NCBI GenBank assembly: GCA_029962745.1
Contig: CM057151.1
Coordinates: 35,759,624 to 35,823,623, forward strand
DNA length: 64,000 nt
Direction: 5' to 3'
Source: Echinometra lucunter
Taxonomy: Eukaryota; Echinodermata; Echinoidea; Camarodonta; Echinometridae
A model generated the notes under the pieces. That model had not been told where the DNA came from. It saw only the letters and a list, made by a program, of their open reading frames with translations, and ran no database searches. Position 1 is the first letter of the stretch. Every line of letters starts with the position of its first letter. Shown in pieces: positions 20,411-33,300 of the stretch. The translations under genes were made by a program, and so were the position numbers.

Positions 20411-21079
20411 TAGAGAGAGATAGGTGATGTGCAGTGCGGTGTATTTCATCCCTCCGCATGACCTGCCGAGAACTATATATAATATCAAGCGCGTTTATGT
20501 CCTGTAAACGAATGAGATACAATCTTACCGGAAAATACAGGCATCTCCCAAATATCGCTATGAAAATGAGCCCTGCCCAACCTAGGTGTTTTTTTACCTC
20601 CAGATATGCTAATGAGCTAAGCAAATGTAGCATGACGTCGTCCAGATACTGTGGCGCGATTGGCTGGGAGGCGGTTGACAGCGGGCTATCCATGAAGATG
20701 ATTCGAAGACTGTTGATCTCCGTGTAATCGCGTCATTTGTGTAATTTAGAATTGCGCACGACCCACTTGTACCAAAGCAGTCGCACAAAGTGCACCTTTG
20801 TCTTCGCAGAATATTCTCTCAATGCTCTCTCTATCCCGCTTCCTCTTTGATTGTGAATATTATTGACAGGAGAGCAGCGGCGAATTGCGGAGGGGAAGGG
20901 GCGAGGGGTGGGGAGGGGATGGGGTTGTCTGGGAATGGAGAGGTGCGATGAAGATAGAAATATAGTTCATCTTCAAACCTTTATCGTTTTGTTCTTAATA
21001 AAATCTAATGAATGCCAATCACTGAGGCCATTGATATTTCTCCCTTGCTTATTATAATCTAATCATTGATCAGATTATA
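20156..21079. other. Intergenic DNA, modestly GC-richer around 20.45-20.95 kb
   Basis: Contains a (GA)n run at 20380-20425 and a GCGCGATTGGCTGGGAGGCGG segment at 20653-20673 with an inverted CCAAT box next to a GC box. That could be a promoter element, but no exon was found next to it. Confidence 0.35.
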
Positions 21080-21440
21080 ATGATGATGATGATGATGATG
21101 ATGATGATGCAGATGATGCCGATGATTCATTATCATATTGTTATCATCATCATCATCATTATTACTATTATTATTTTTATTAGTAGTAGTAGTATGATGA
21201 TGATGACGATGATGATAACGAAAATAATTATACTTTTAGTACTATTACTACCAGTAATAATAATGATAACCATAACATTAATCATAATTATATCAATATG
21301 ATAATGATAATAAATATAATGATAACAATGACATTAATCATAATCATATCATGATAATAATCATAATGAATATAATGATAACAATAATGATGATGATATC
21401 AATAATAACAGTCATCATCATCATCATCATCATCGTCATA
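21080..21440 (+). repeat. GAT/ATA trinucleotide repeats
   Basis: (GAT)n at 21080-21110, followed by ATCATC, AATAAT and GATAAC-type mixed repeats. It ends in (ATC)n near 21410-21437. Confidence 0.92.
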
Positions 21441-21646
21441 TTCCCTTAATCTTGTTAAAAATTAAACATAAAAATATATTTCTCAATATCATCACATCTA
21501 TTAAATTATGTTTTATTTACTTGATGTTTTGCCCAAACATTAAAAAAAAAACAAAAAACAACGCTGTGCCCTCTCCATCCCCTTATAATTTGAGAACAAT
21601 CATTGTTTTCTTTTTAAAAAGAAAGAAATAATCCTCGAATATTAGA

Positions 21647-21649
<3 letters not shown>

Positions 21650-21697
<48 letters not shown>
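21650..21697 (+). repeat. (GA)n microsatellite
   Basis: About 24 uninterrupted AG dinucleotides. Confidence 0.95.
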
Positions 21698-21700
<3 letters not shown>

Positions 21701-22639
21701 TAGTTCGTGAGGAAGCAGTGGGTTAAAACAAAACAAAACAAAAGAGAGCAAACAAATGGCAATAACTAAAGAACAACAACAACAACAGCAGCAGCAAACT
21801 ACTCATGTATTTGCAGAGGCGAAGCCAGGGTATTTTGATAAGGGGGGGGGGGGTGAAGACGACCCACAGGCGAGTTAAGTTTTAAATGAAGATATGGGGC
21901 TACTTGCATGACCCTACCCTCTCTTTCCTCATACTCTTCTTGCTTTTTCTTTTTCTTCTTTTTCTTCTTCATATTTTTCTACTCCTTCTTTTTTATGGCT
22001 TGATAAATCATGGGGGGGGGGGGGGGGGGGGCTGCAGCCTCCTGTCCCCCTGCAGCGCCGCCCTTGTGTATTTGTTTGTAAGCCCACATTTATACCAGCG
22101 TCTTTAGGATTTGTTTGTGTGTTTTAATCCCAGGGGAAGAATCATTTGCTTCAATGGAATGCCTGTGTTAATTACACATAGAAGTTAAAACATGAGGGGG
22201 GGGGGGGGGGGGAGAAAGAAAAATCACATCAGATATCTACCAAAGTCTATCACGAGTAGCATTGCTGATATCTGTTGTTGCTTTTGTTTGTTTTATTGTT
22301 TTGTATATATGTTATTTTTAGCATGAAAATATGAGAGAAAAAACAAATAAGGAAAGGGTTTTAAAAAAATTGAGGAAAAAGGGTAGAAAGTGGCCCAAAC
22401 TTTAAATTTTATTTTATTGTTCATTTATTCATTTAATTTTTTTTTTTTGGGGGGGGGGGCTGGCCCTCTCCAAAAACTCTGTCTTCTTCCTTCTTTATAT
22501 ATCTCTGGCGGCCACCTTTTTTATCAGCAGTTGAAAAGTTGATGACCAACCCAGGGAAATAAGCAAGCAACATTCCTCTTATGAGATTACCATCAAGGTA
22601 CACCTTACGTGATTTTACTTGTTCATGAATATTACTGTT
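21698..22639. other. Intergenic DNA with several poly-G tracts
   Basis: G runs at about 21842-21852, 22012-22030, 22197-22212 and a T12/G11 junction at 22437-22459. No gene or transposon recognised. Confidence 0.5.
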
Positions 22640-22870
22640 TTCAGCATGGAAAACAGCAATATCCGTTCCGTAGAGCACTAGCTCAAAGGCCCGCCCACAG
22701 ACCTCCGCTACGCCCCGCCTACTTGTTGAATACACTCCGCCCCCAGCCACCCGTGACCGCCCACAACATGCGCATTTGTTAGAGGGGCGCGCGCCCCAGT
22801 TTTACGAGAAGCGCGTAACATACACGTGCTTCCAAAGCACGTGTGTAAACCACGCCCCTTTGACCAGACG
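22640..22870. promoter_or_regulatory. GC-box / E-box cluster, candidate promoter or CpG-rich control region
   Basis: Within about 230 bases are several GC-box-like sites (GGCCCGCCCA, GCCCCGCCTA, CTCCGCCCCC, GACCGCCCA, CACGCCCC), a TGCGCAT element, GCGCGCGCC, and CACGTG E-boxes in an inverted arrangement (CACGTGCTT and AAGCACGTG). The surroundings are AT-rich, so the cluster stands out. It lies about 2 kb upstream of the presumed BAZ2 first exon. I infer promoter or enhancer activity; no transcript start can be seen. Confidence 0.4.
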
Positions 22871-24250
22871 TAAACAAACAAGTGTTGTTGATTTCCTACC
22901 ACAGCAATAGTGTTGCAACGAATTCACATGGTATACCATCACTGGCCACCACTTCAAACATTATCATAAGGTGTTGTTTTATATAGTGTCTCTGTTATGG
23001 TCCTATAATTTTGTTTGAAATATTTCTACATTTTGTCATTATAATTACACTGCCTGCATACCGCTGCTGCTATCCTCATGTGAGCAAACAATACAGCATT
23101 GCCTTCTGTCATTTGATATATACTTACCGATGTATTTTATCCTCATGAAAAATTTATTAATCAAGGTTAAAACAGTTTTCATATTTAAATTCAGCATGAT
23201 AAACCTATCCAGGGATATGATCGTTATTTATGATTTATAAAACTGATGTTAACGTAATTCATAATTATGAAAAATATCACTATCTGAGTCATTTAGACAA
23301 ACATGAAGAGTGTTATACTTCATTTCCAAAAATATATTCCATTTAGGACGAACATAACAATCATTTTAGTAAATTCACTACTTTTCTTGAATCTTGTTTA
23401 ATCAATTGACACTCTGATTATGACAAATATCCGACAATATTTTATGGACAATGACGCAATACACTATCTTTCAAAGAATTCGACTTTCATAACTGTAGAA
23501 GTATTGCTCACAAATAAAACAACAATGCGAAGCCCGTGACACGTCAGAATAATCACATAAGTTATGGAAAATCAGCAATTCTTGCCGAAACGACGAAAAA
23601 AATATACCCCCTATTGTCTGAGAACGCGCCACGCCGTGTAATACACTTACACACACCACGTCCACGAAATTTCATTCATGTCGATTTTTTTTTTGTTATT
23701 GCCTCGCGAGCGTGACGTCACGCACATCCTACAAACCCACATGTAGACAAAATATAATTCACCCGCTAGAAATTCCTATTTCCTCGGATATAACCCTACT
23801 CGCTCAGTCCCTGCCTTTATTGGAGATATTTTGGATTAAATACATCAGGAACCAAAGGGCTAACCTTTGGGAATATCGGACTCCATGAATGAGTGAGTAA
23901 AATGACAGATTAAATTCAATATATTGTTTTATTTCCATCTAAATGTTTGACTTTTTTGTTCCTCGCGACTTGACAGACCCCTCGCGAATGATCGCAAGAT
24001 TACTTTGTTCTGAATGTCCCCCGATGATTATATCACTTCAAACACCCAATTTATCCTCACATCGCATCCTTTTAAGGTAATATTTTCTGAAAATGGACTC
24101 ATATACAGGAAAATCATACTTACACTGACATCTTCATAACCTAAACAATGAAATAAGTGGGAATAATAGTGTATAATTTGCCGGTAAATTGGTTCAATTC
24201 TAATTGTAATATCCGAATGTGTATACTTCTTATACAAAGAAATCTCGGGT
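22871..24250. other. Upstream region of the BAZ2-type gene
   Basis: Mostly AT-rich with scattered CpG (for example GCGAGCGTGACGTCACGCAC at 23706-23725, which contains the CRE-type palindrome TGACGTCA). No coding exon recognised. It may contain promoter-proximal sites for the gene to the right. Confidence 0.4.
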
Positions 24251-24399
24251 CATTATCTCCATGTATACTCCGTTAATAGCAACCCCCGAATTCATCGCAA
24301 CATTAGCAAACATTTTCGTTGATTTTTGGTGAAATGATTCCACATTCATGTCCACAAATACCATGATGTGCCAGAGGGACTAGTGCCTGAATGATTGCG

Positions 24400-24696
24400 T
24401 AACACTGGAGTCGTGATTTGGGTCGAATGTTGTGAAATTTGGACGTAAGTTTGTTAAATTTTTCGCCGAGCCGCGGGGTGCGAAACCGTCATGTTACGCG
24501 CAGCTGCCGTGTAGCCGTAGACGACTCATGCATAAATTGACTCCTCATATATCCTTTTACCTATTTATACGAAACAACAAGGGCAAACAAAAAAAAAATG
24601 GTGTCCGTTTCTTATCCGGATTCGTCGCTCGATTTGTGACTAAATTTGCCAGAATTTATCCCAAGTTTTCACCCATTCACGTCACTGCAGGCCCAG
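24400..24696 (+). other. Presumed non-coding first exon of the BAZ2-type gene
   Basis: A CpG-enriched stretch (GTTACGCGCAGCTGCCG, GAGCCGCGGGGTGCG) ends at CCCAG followed by a perfect GTAAGT donor at 24697. The first coding exon at 41217 begins with an acceptor just one base before its ATG, so an upstream 5' UTR exon on the plus strand is required, and this is the best donor in a promoter-like setting. The start is arbitrary. The 90-codon open frame here is probably fortuitous. Other first exons further left (22.6-22.9 kb) cannot be excluded. Confidence 0.4.
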
Positions 24697-26931
24697 GTAA
24701 GTAACACACATGAGTGTGTGGGACACATCAATACACATTCAATCGGATTTATCTGTGTTTTCGTTGCATTTCCTTACGGCTTTATCTGACCTTCCAATAT
24801 GTCGAGCTGGTGGAAATCTTTCGTTCTTTTATTAGAAAACAACCACAGGGATCTCTTTATTCTAAATTGTAATATCGACTGGCGTCTTCACCTCCGATTT
24901 ACGGTAAGATTTCTGCCTGAAATTTTCAGAATTATCTCCCATGGTGTCCGCATTGACCCCGAACACACGTGTGTGTGTTCACTGGGGGCTATCAGTGGTC
25001 AATTTGTACGAATTTCGGCCAAATTTTCATACTTGTTTGTCGGCGTTTCGGATCGTTCTAATTTATTACTGCTGTACTTGTTAAAATATGAAAGGTCGTT
25101 ACACACTGGGTGTGGATTCACAGTCGTACGTCTGCCATCTTTATTCCCCTTCAATTGGCGATGATTTACTTGCCCTTTCTAATCGCACTGAAAATGTTCT
25201 GCTCTATGTTGTGAATGGCAATCGCATTGCTAGCACCGTGCTGTGCCTTTGTTAGGTGGGATTTGGGGGTCATTTTTGCAGCAGCTTTCCTCCGAGTTGA
25301 TCAATTTCACTTTCTTAGCTGACAGATGCCTGAAGACGATTATCCAATTGTCTTTGTTCTCAGGACCCCAGTCCCAGGTGGGGTTATCAAAAGTGTTATT
25401 TACCCCCACTCAATTTCTATTGGCTTTTCAGTTCTTCTCATGTTTCCTGTCTTCTGATAACTTGCCCATGCCCATTCATGATTTTTGAGAACTGGCTGGC
25501 AGGTTTGTGAGAAAAACATTTTCACTTGCAATTTCTATCCATCCCTCTATTTTTCAGCACCATAATTCATTTTCCTTCATGTTCTTATATTGCTTATATC
25601 CAGACTACTCTAGAAGTAGATTACATGCAATTTGAAATAGATGTGCTATAAATCTAGACACCTCTAAAAATAGACATCTGAAAATTGATATAGAGTGGAG
25701 GTCATGGTGTCTTCAGCCTCCTTGCACACAGGTGCAAAGTGAATTTATTTGCTGCTAGATATGCAGAGATACCTGATGATTTGAAATAGTTGTTTCAGTC
25801 TCAAGCCTTATGGCCCTCATATTTTTAAATAGAAAATCTGTATTCAAAGTTAACAAGCATGACATGTCTGATAACGAAATCTTAGCAATCAGAAACAAAG
25901 CCGAAAAGAACCATTTCGGTGCTAGCATGAAAAAGTCCAATATTGTGTTTTTGCCATTTTCGGTATGATTTTGTTGATGGATATGGCTTCATTGTTGTGT
26001 CATTGAAGGCTGAATAATATGTATGTATGCCCAATGCCCATAAAATTTTAATATGGAATAGTATTATGTAGCTTTTCTGTCAATTTCTTAAAGTTGTGCT
26101 CTTGTTTATACAGCACTATTAGTTGCTTTGTCTAAAAACCAGCTGGTATATGTACCGGTAGGCCTACTGTATGTTGTTTAGAGCCCCCAAAAGAACTGTA
26201 ATACACCAAAAAGGATGATTATTGGTTTAAATTGATATTATTGTCATGTTTAATACTATAGCTATAATTCATAGCTGAGAGGAATTACAGAGTTATTATT
26301 GTATCAATACTGTTGATAAAAATGGCACATTCTCTGCCAAGTGTTTTGTATTTGTACACTTTGTATTAATAGTACTGCTATCAAATCCACGTTATATTTT
26401 ACTTATTTCTGTCTTGACTTTTGATCAAAACTTTTATTTGAGCCGATTCAATACTGTATATGAATCGAACATGTACATTTTATATGATTGAAGTGAGTGA
26501 AAATTGCGTTCTTACAAAAAAGGGCATTTTGGCAAACTGGTCCTGAAAAGCTCGACGTTCAGGATTTGAACAGTAAGAAAGCGAAAATGTATTGGTTGCT
26601 TTAGGTTGAAGCTAACCGCTAAATGGTGGGCGCTAGGAACCCATGTGTGAGAAAATAATGAACTGAATGTTTTGATTAGAATACAGTGGTATGAAGCCAT
26701 TGTCTCTCTTAATGTTGTAACTGTTGACAACTGTTGATGCTTTTAGACTAATAAGCCTAATGAATTTAAATTGCTTGTAATGCTGCAGTATTAGTTAAGA
26801 ATATTGAATGAACTATCCATTTAAATTTGATATACCTGTACTACAAAGCCCTCTCCCTGATATATAATTATGTCATCTGAAGAACGAGAAGGATGTACAT
26901 TAAACTTCCATGATTCTTATCAGATATTTCC

Positions 26932-27426
26932 TTAAAGGCATTGGCTAACTTTGTGAGTAGCTGATTTAAATAATTCTCAAACTAAGATGAAACATGTGTA
27001 TGAGTACTTGTATTTGTACTCAAAAACCCTGAAACCAACCACAATTTGGAATGAAAAAGTGTAAGTTAGACGCAAACGGCGATTTTATTATCCTTCGTCT
27101 CACGAGACAATCACTAAGAGGACCACTTTGCTTGAATTTGAAAATGCCGTTATGTGCCTCCCGCCGCGTGATACGCCAATACACACAGTACGGTAAGGCG
27201 AGTCATACGCGCATGCGCACTCCTTATGTCTATTCTGTGCAGCCGACCCTCGTATATCTTTCAAACATTGGTTCACATTTTTGATATTTAAAAATACTTC
27301 CTGTGGATATTATACTTTGAAACTTTCAGACTGGTATTTTTACACTATAACCCTTATGTTTATCCCATTTTCAAGTAACAAAACAAGATTTTTTAAAATC
27401 ATAACAATGTTAACCAATACCTTTAA
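26932..27426. mobile_element. TTAA-bounded MITE, family B (second copy)
   Basis: Matches 3614-4093 over nearly its whole length. It starts TTAAAGGCATTGGCTAAC and ends GTTAACCAATACCTTTAA. It carries ATACGCCAATACACAC-type sequence in the middle that the other copy lacks. Confidence 0.8.
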
Positions 27427-27623
27427 GTAGTGGCAAATTTCAGGATGTTATGATATATTATGCCATATTTGTCAGGTTCTGTGCGCAGTACATGGTAATG
27501 GGATGATAAAAATGATTCTGCAAATGTTTGCAGAAGTCATCCTTGAAGGATATGTTTTTTATTTTCTTCTTCTTCCCCAAAGACTGGAATTAGAATCGGG
27601 ATTGACAAGTACCGAATGTTCTT

Positions 27624-28030
27624 TTAACCCATTCGTGACAGGAATTATTTAAAGCCTAATTTGATCAGCTTTTATTCTTCAAGTTGGCAACACCAACATT
27701 TTTCTTTGATTGCTACCTTTTTCTTATAAAACATCATGTATCTGAAATAAATAGAATGTATGATGAGAAGTCATAAAGTTGCCAATTTGCAGGGAAAAAT
27801 GGTAATTTTAACATTTTCATCGCATTGCCAATTTAAGGATTTTAATGCTTATTTTCCTTTGAAAAAATTTCAGCATCAAACAACAAATATTGATGCAACG
27901 AAAACGGACACAGTATGTGTAGAATTTTGTGCTCTTTCTGCTCATGTATTTGGTATTATTTTTAAGGCTCTGCATCAAAAGTTATTAGACCAAACCACAT
28001 AATGTGGACCCTCTGTCACGAATGGGTTAA
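27624..28030. mobile_element. TTAA-bounded MITE, family A (complete copy)
   Basis: A 407-bp element with 18-base terminal inverted repeats, TTAACCCATTCGTGACAG on the left and its complement on the right, bounded by TTAA at both ends. Contains no transposase. TTAA targets with CCC ends point to piggyBac mobilisation (established family rule, inferred here). Confidence 0.82.
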
Positions 28031-28338
28031 GTAATGACAGAAAAGTCAAAATACTTCACTGTAAGTGTTTTAATGTGCTGCTAACTTCCCGAAGTTTTTT
28101 GTACTAGTTCACTCACTGTTGGTGGGTATGGTGTTGTCAGAATTATATGTGTAGAGCCTACAGTATTAATTGTTTACATTTTGTGTGTATGTGAATGTCA
28201 TACGATAACCTGCAATGTATTAAAAATGGATGCATTTTGTTTGAAGTGGAGCAAAGGTGAGTGCAGACGAATGGTTTCCAAATGATTCAGGATACTGAAT
28301 ATCTTCTCTTTTTTAATGTGTACTGTAATGAAGAGCTG

Positions 28339-28371
<33 letters not shown>

Positions 28372-29394
28372 GAGAGAGGGAGAGAGATGGGGGGGGGGGT
28401 AGAGATAAAAGTAACCTGTGACAGTGAATTTGGTTTTTCCTTGTTGTTAGGCCCCAGTATGTTGTAAAAATTATATTTAGCTATTTAGCATACAGCAGAA
28501 ATAAAAAGCTACATATTGACTAAAAGTTAAAAGAAAACAATTTTTTAGAAAGAGGTAATAAAGGAATGACCTACCAAATTTCCAAAATTTATGGATAGCA
28601 ATAACAGTACTGAAGTGATATGCCTGTAGTGTATGATGTACATGTTATGTGGATGCTTCTTCCACTTTGTGCATTACCGGTCAGATATTAATGATAGTTC
28701 CTTGCTTTTATTAGTGACCTTCTCTATGCACATTTTCAATAGATCTGCCCAAAAAAGTGTGCAGTATGAATATTAGGCTTGGTTTTTAAGGCCGCCATCA
28801 GGACAGCAAATGGCGCAAATGACATTTAAACCACGTCTTCATGAATGGTACACAATTTAGCTCAGAATGGGACCCAGCTGCTTTTCTCTCCAGTGCATAC
28901 TACATGCTTGGAATCTCTCCCCTTTACGTGATCAATCACATACATATAGAGTGTCTTCACTTCACGTTGCCTTTTTTATTGTGGAAATCTTACACAGACT
29001 AGATTTCCCTTTTCCAGTGCAGGAGGCTGCAAATAAAATGTAATGTGATTGGATTTTGCTGAAAGTCAGGGCTACAATATGTCAATTTGGAAGGGAAGGT
29101 CGCAGGAATTTTGCAAAGTGACTGCTCATATATGCACTGATCCTCACCCTGAATGTACAGTGTAATTTAAAAGAACTGATGAATTTGATAACTTCTTTAT
29201 TGGAAATGACAGATAATGATGTAGCTGTAACTCATATGGTAGGCCTGAAAGGTGAAATGGTTCATGAAGACATTGTATTGTACATGTATTTAATTACATA
29301 AATGGCACTCTTCATATAGGATGTCATTGTTGTATACTTGCATTTGATGCATAAAGCAATCCTAGTATACAGGTATGGTTCTTGGAAGTAATCA

Positions 29395-29706
29395 GGGGGT
29401 GTTTCACACAACTGTTTGTACAGTTACGAATGACCTTACGAATGTCTTGACTATTGCAAGCCACATGGCATTCTCATGCATCAGCTAAAGGTGGAATATG
29501 CAGATGTTGATTAACATTGATATTGTTTACCAACATTTTTATTGCGAAGTATATTTTTAGGTACAAATACAATTTAATTGAGAATATGAGAAATTCAGTC
29601 ACACTTTGTAAAAATGTCAGGAAAAAATTTGGGCAATCCCAGTTGGCACTTTACATGTATATTCTAGTTGTTCGTAAAGTCATGCGTAACTTTATGAAAC
29701 ACCCCC
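29395..29706. mobile_element. MITE, family C (second copy)
   Basis: Starts GGGGGTGTTTCAC and ends CTTTATGAAACACCCCC, with the same internal order of blocks as 1253-1577 and 41498-41825. Confidence 0.78.
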
Positions 29707-30061
29707 AGAATGTTTGATTTGGGGTAAAAGAAAAATATTATGTTTCTCTGGATAGGCCTGTACATCATTTCTGTGGAATATTTTCTGAATTGCATTTAGT
29801 TGTAGGATTCATGTTAACCATGCTGATTTAAAAAGAGATACTTTTTGTCCTCATAAGTATGACATGTGTCACAGATGTCATAGAATTCATAAACTAAAGT
29901 TGGGTACTTCATTTGTAGCTTACAACACCAGTAGTTTAAAAAATCACTAGTAGCGGACCATACCGAAAGTTGGGTTCAAAAGACAGCAGGGCATTAGCGC
30001 AGTGAATACTTAATATAGTTAGTTTGGTGTATCGTCAAGTCCTTTGGTATTTAAACCTTTG

Positions 30062-30394
30062 CCCAGGTTCTTATCTCCCAAAATGTATCATATTTTCCTA
30101 TCTTCTTGTTTGGGTATCATATGAACCATGGTTCTCGCCAGTACATAACACCCATGGTTCCAGTACCATGCGTAAAGGGTTTCAGACAAGGAAGAACCAT
30201 GTGTGAAATTGCTGCTTCATGCATGGCAACAAGGGTAAAACAATATTGGAGTATATATTCCCAACAATAATGATTAATGATAAATGTCACAGATTGTTTT
30301 GCTTTTTGGCAATGTATTTTTACTTCTATGCCGGGTTCTTATCTCCCAAAATGTATCATATTTTCCTATCTTCTTGTTTGGGTATTATATGAAG
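30062..30394 (+). repeat. 65-bp direct duplication
   Basis: GGTTCTTATCTCCCAAAATG through CTTCTTGTTTGGGTAT occurs at about 30066-30120 and again at about 30335-30389, nearly identical and about 270 bases apart. The sequence between is not duplicated. Origin unknown; it could be target-related or a recent template switch. Confidence 0.8.
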
Positions 30395-33300
30395 TTATGA
30401 ACATTACACATATCTTCTTTACTTTTTTTTTTGTTTCCTGGTTTCAAACTGTTTACAGAAGCACATGATACCTATAAATTGCATAACTATACCCCCACAT
30501 ATGGTCATCATTAATACTCAGCAGAAATATGATATGTACATTGTAAATGTATCCAAAAATTGGAAAGCAACAAGGAAACAAAATGTTTTGTAAAATACCA
30601 GCACATTTTATGAAAGCACTACAATTGCAAGCTTGTACACAAAGAGAGAAAAAAAGGCTGACTACATTATAATCTGCAGAAAAACAAGATATATGAACAC
30701 ACTTTAACTTGAATACCTTTTAGTAATTTCAATATCCTGCCCGGGTTTCAGTTTCTAATTATTTTCCACCATGGGAAGTATGGCTTGTACAAGGAGACAG
30801 AGTTGAAGAAAAAAAATAGGAATAATACTGTACTTCCCTTTTATAGCCAGCATGTATGAAAGACATATGTCAGAATTCATCGGGCGTGCGAGAGAAAAGC
30901 AAGCAGTCTCAATTACCGCTGAATGGAATATTTTATGACCAGGTGAAAAAAACATGCAGAAAATTATTCTAGCTCGAGCTCTCTCTCTTTCCCCGGCCTA
31001 CTGTCTCTCTCTCTCTCAAATATGAATAGATAAGCCAACATTTTGATGTGCATTCTTACGTTGTCGTGTGCGTTTTCTCTCGGAGTGGCTGTGATTATAA
31101 TAAGCCACGACAACTGCTTTTCACTTTTAACCTCCATGGGCTGTGTTATTTCATGAGTGCATAACAACGTTCATTTCTCTTTTTCAAGTTTGCCAATGGA
31201 TACCCTATTGGTTCACAAGACCTGACTTGTTTATCCCATCGAGTTTTTCTTTGCCAGGAATGTGAGTATCCTTAGATATATTTCAGCTAGATGACTGTTT
31301 ATGAGTCAGCATACAATGTACCAAGAAAAGGATTCCGCTATATATGACATTACGACTCCTCTAATGTAATGATTGTATTGCATGATGTTTAATAGTGTCA
31401 CATTACGTGTATGAAACCCTGCAGTAATATTTCCATGAAGCGGGTTTTGAAAGTGACGTCTGAGTAGACATGTTTGCTTTAACTGATGTTTGAATTTCTT
31501 TTGTATTGCTTCGCTCACTTATATCTATCAAAATAATGAGATTCATCAGTTCATTTCTTTTGATTGTTTCCTGATTTCCTTCAATAAATGTATGCAATTG
31601 GTTTGAAAATGTCTAAAGCCCATCATGTACTTGAAGTTACATGAATATATCTGTCTTTCCTATCGTCTCTGTCTGTCTGTCTCCTATTGCTTGGCCTCTC
31701 TCTGTCTCTCTGTCTCTCCCTCTGGTGTGAGCTTATTGAAATGACTGAAAGAGTTGGAGGGACTGCTGACACACTGCAAGTCTACCCACATGTTGAATGG
31801 GCAAGTCCTGAAACTATGGACCAATGGAAGCACAAGCTGTGTCCAGTCCTTTGTGTTAGTGTATTCCTTTGGTTAGGATTGTGTCCAACTGAAACAGCAT
31901 TTTATTTTCTAGATTCGTATCCTTCAAACCAACCTTACTGTTGGGTATAAGAATGGTTTTAGCGGTAGGTAGAGTTTTATTTGTTGGAAGAAGAGGAACT
32001 CAACTGAATTTATTGAACAGATAAGTATCCTACAATGTTCATACTGCCAGAGCTATAGTGTCAGGTTAGAATTGAGAGTCAAAGTGAGCTTCAGCTTCTG
32101 GAATCTCTTCAGAAATATAGTACAGAGAGCAGCCAAGAATCCATGTACACATGTATTAGTTCAATTTTAATGTACATGTTTGGAGCTGATTTTTTGTTTG
32201 CTACAGTGTATCATTTTGATCCAGTTTTGACTGCTTTTAATTTGATTATGTGGTTAGGGATAGGAACAGTTTTGAAAGCATATTCCTGTTGTAATAGAAT
32301 GCTGTACTGAATATTGTAGTTGAATTAGTGTGTGCTGGCTTTATACAGTATGTAATTCTAGGGGTCATAAGTTGGAAATGTAATCCTTTTAAAGATGATT
32401 GTGTTATTAATCACATACATGTACCAGAATTAGTATGCTATTGGCATTAAATGAAGCTTGATTGTGGATTAAACCCGAGTGATTCAATTTCTTGCATATT
32501 ATGGCTGGGGCTGTATTGCTGTATATAGTGAGCTGATTGGGTACATGGCATCTGAAGGCAAGGATATGTGTGCTCAGTTATCAGTCAAGTGAAGCGGAGA
32601 AAATACGCTGATGAATTATTACCAGAGCTCTCTCTGTTGAATGATATAAACATGCGCTGGTGCGATTCGGAGAGCCTGTTTTATTGTGCATTGTGTATTT
32701 GATAATGTATAAAGCAAATTGGACTCGTCTTTCGCTCTCTCCTAATTATGGACGTGTAGGCTATGGAGAGATATGTCTCATTATGCGCAAACTTACTGCG
32801 TTCTGTGTATTATGTAAACATCAATTGGCATTCTTCGCAAGCAATGGCTGCTTGCAGCATATTTCATGAATTACTTATTGCGGTAAAGGAGAGGGCTTAT
32901 GTATTTTGATGTATTTTTTGTGAGGCTTCCTAGATAATGCGTGCGTTCAGTGGTGCCAGTTACTGTTTTATTTCTGTGGGTTTTTTGTTAATAGCGTCTG
33001 GGCCCCTGTGCTCATAAAGATGGTTGTACAGTGCATAGGGAAATTATATTGTGCTCTTGATTAAAAGGGGAGGAAAAAAGGAAAAGTCAATGGTTTTGAC
33101 CTAATCTGGTAAAATTCTTGTCATGAGTATATTTTGGGGGGATGGTAGTCTATCTTTTAGGACATACAAATGTACATGTATCGAGGACCAATTCAAGTGT
33201 CAGGTTAGCTTTGTTGGCTCAGTTGTAAATTCAGAAAGAGAAACAGACTTATTATGATTAGACCAAGGCTCCACTCTATTGTTTCATCAGCAGCTAGTGT

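Noticed and set aside
24432..24704. 90-codon ORF at the CpG-enriched region
   Set aside because: No recognisable protein and it runs over a perfect splice donor; better explained as a non-coding first exon.
31687..31950. 87-codon ORF
   Set aside because: Begins in a CT-rich microsatellite and shows no family match; in presumed intron 1.
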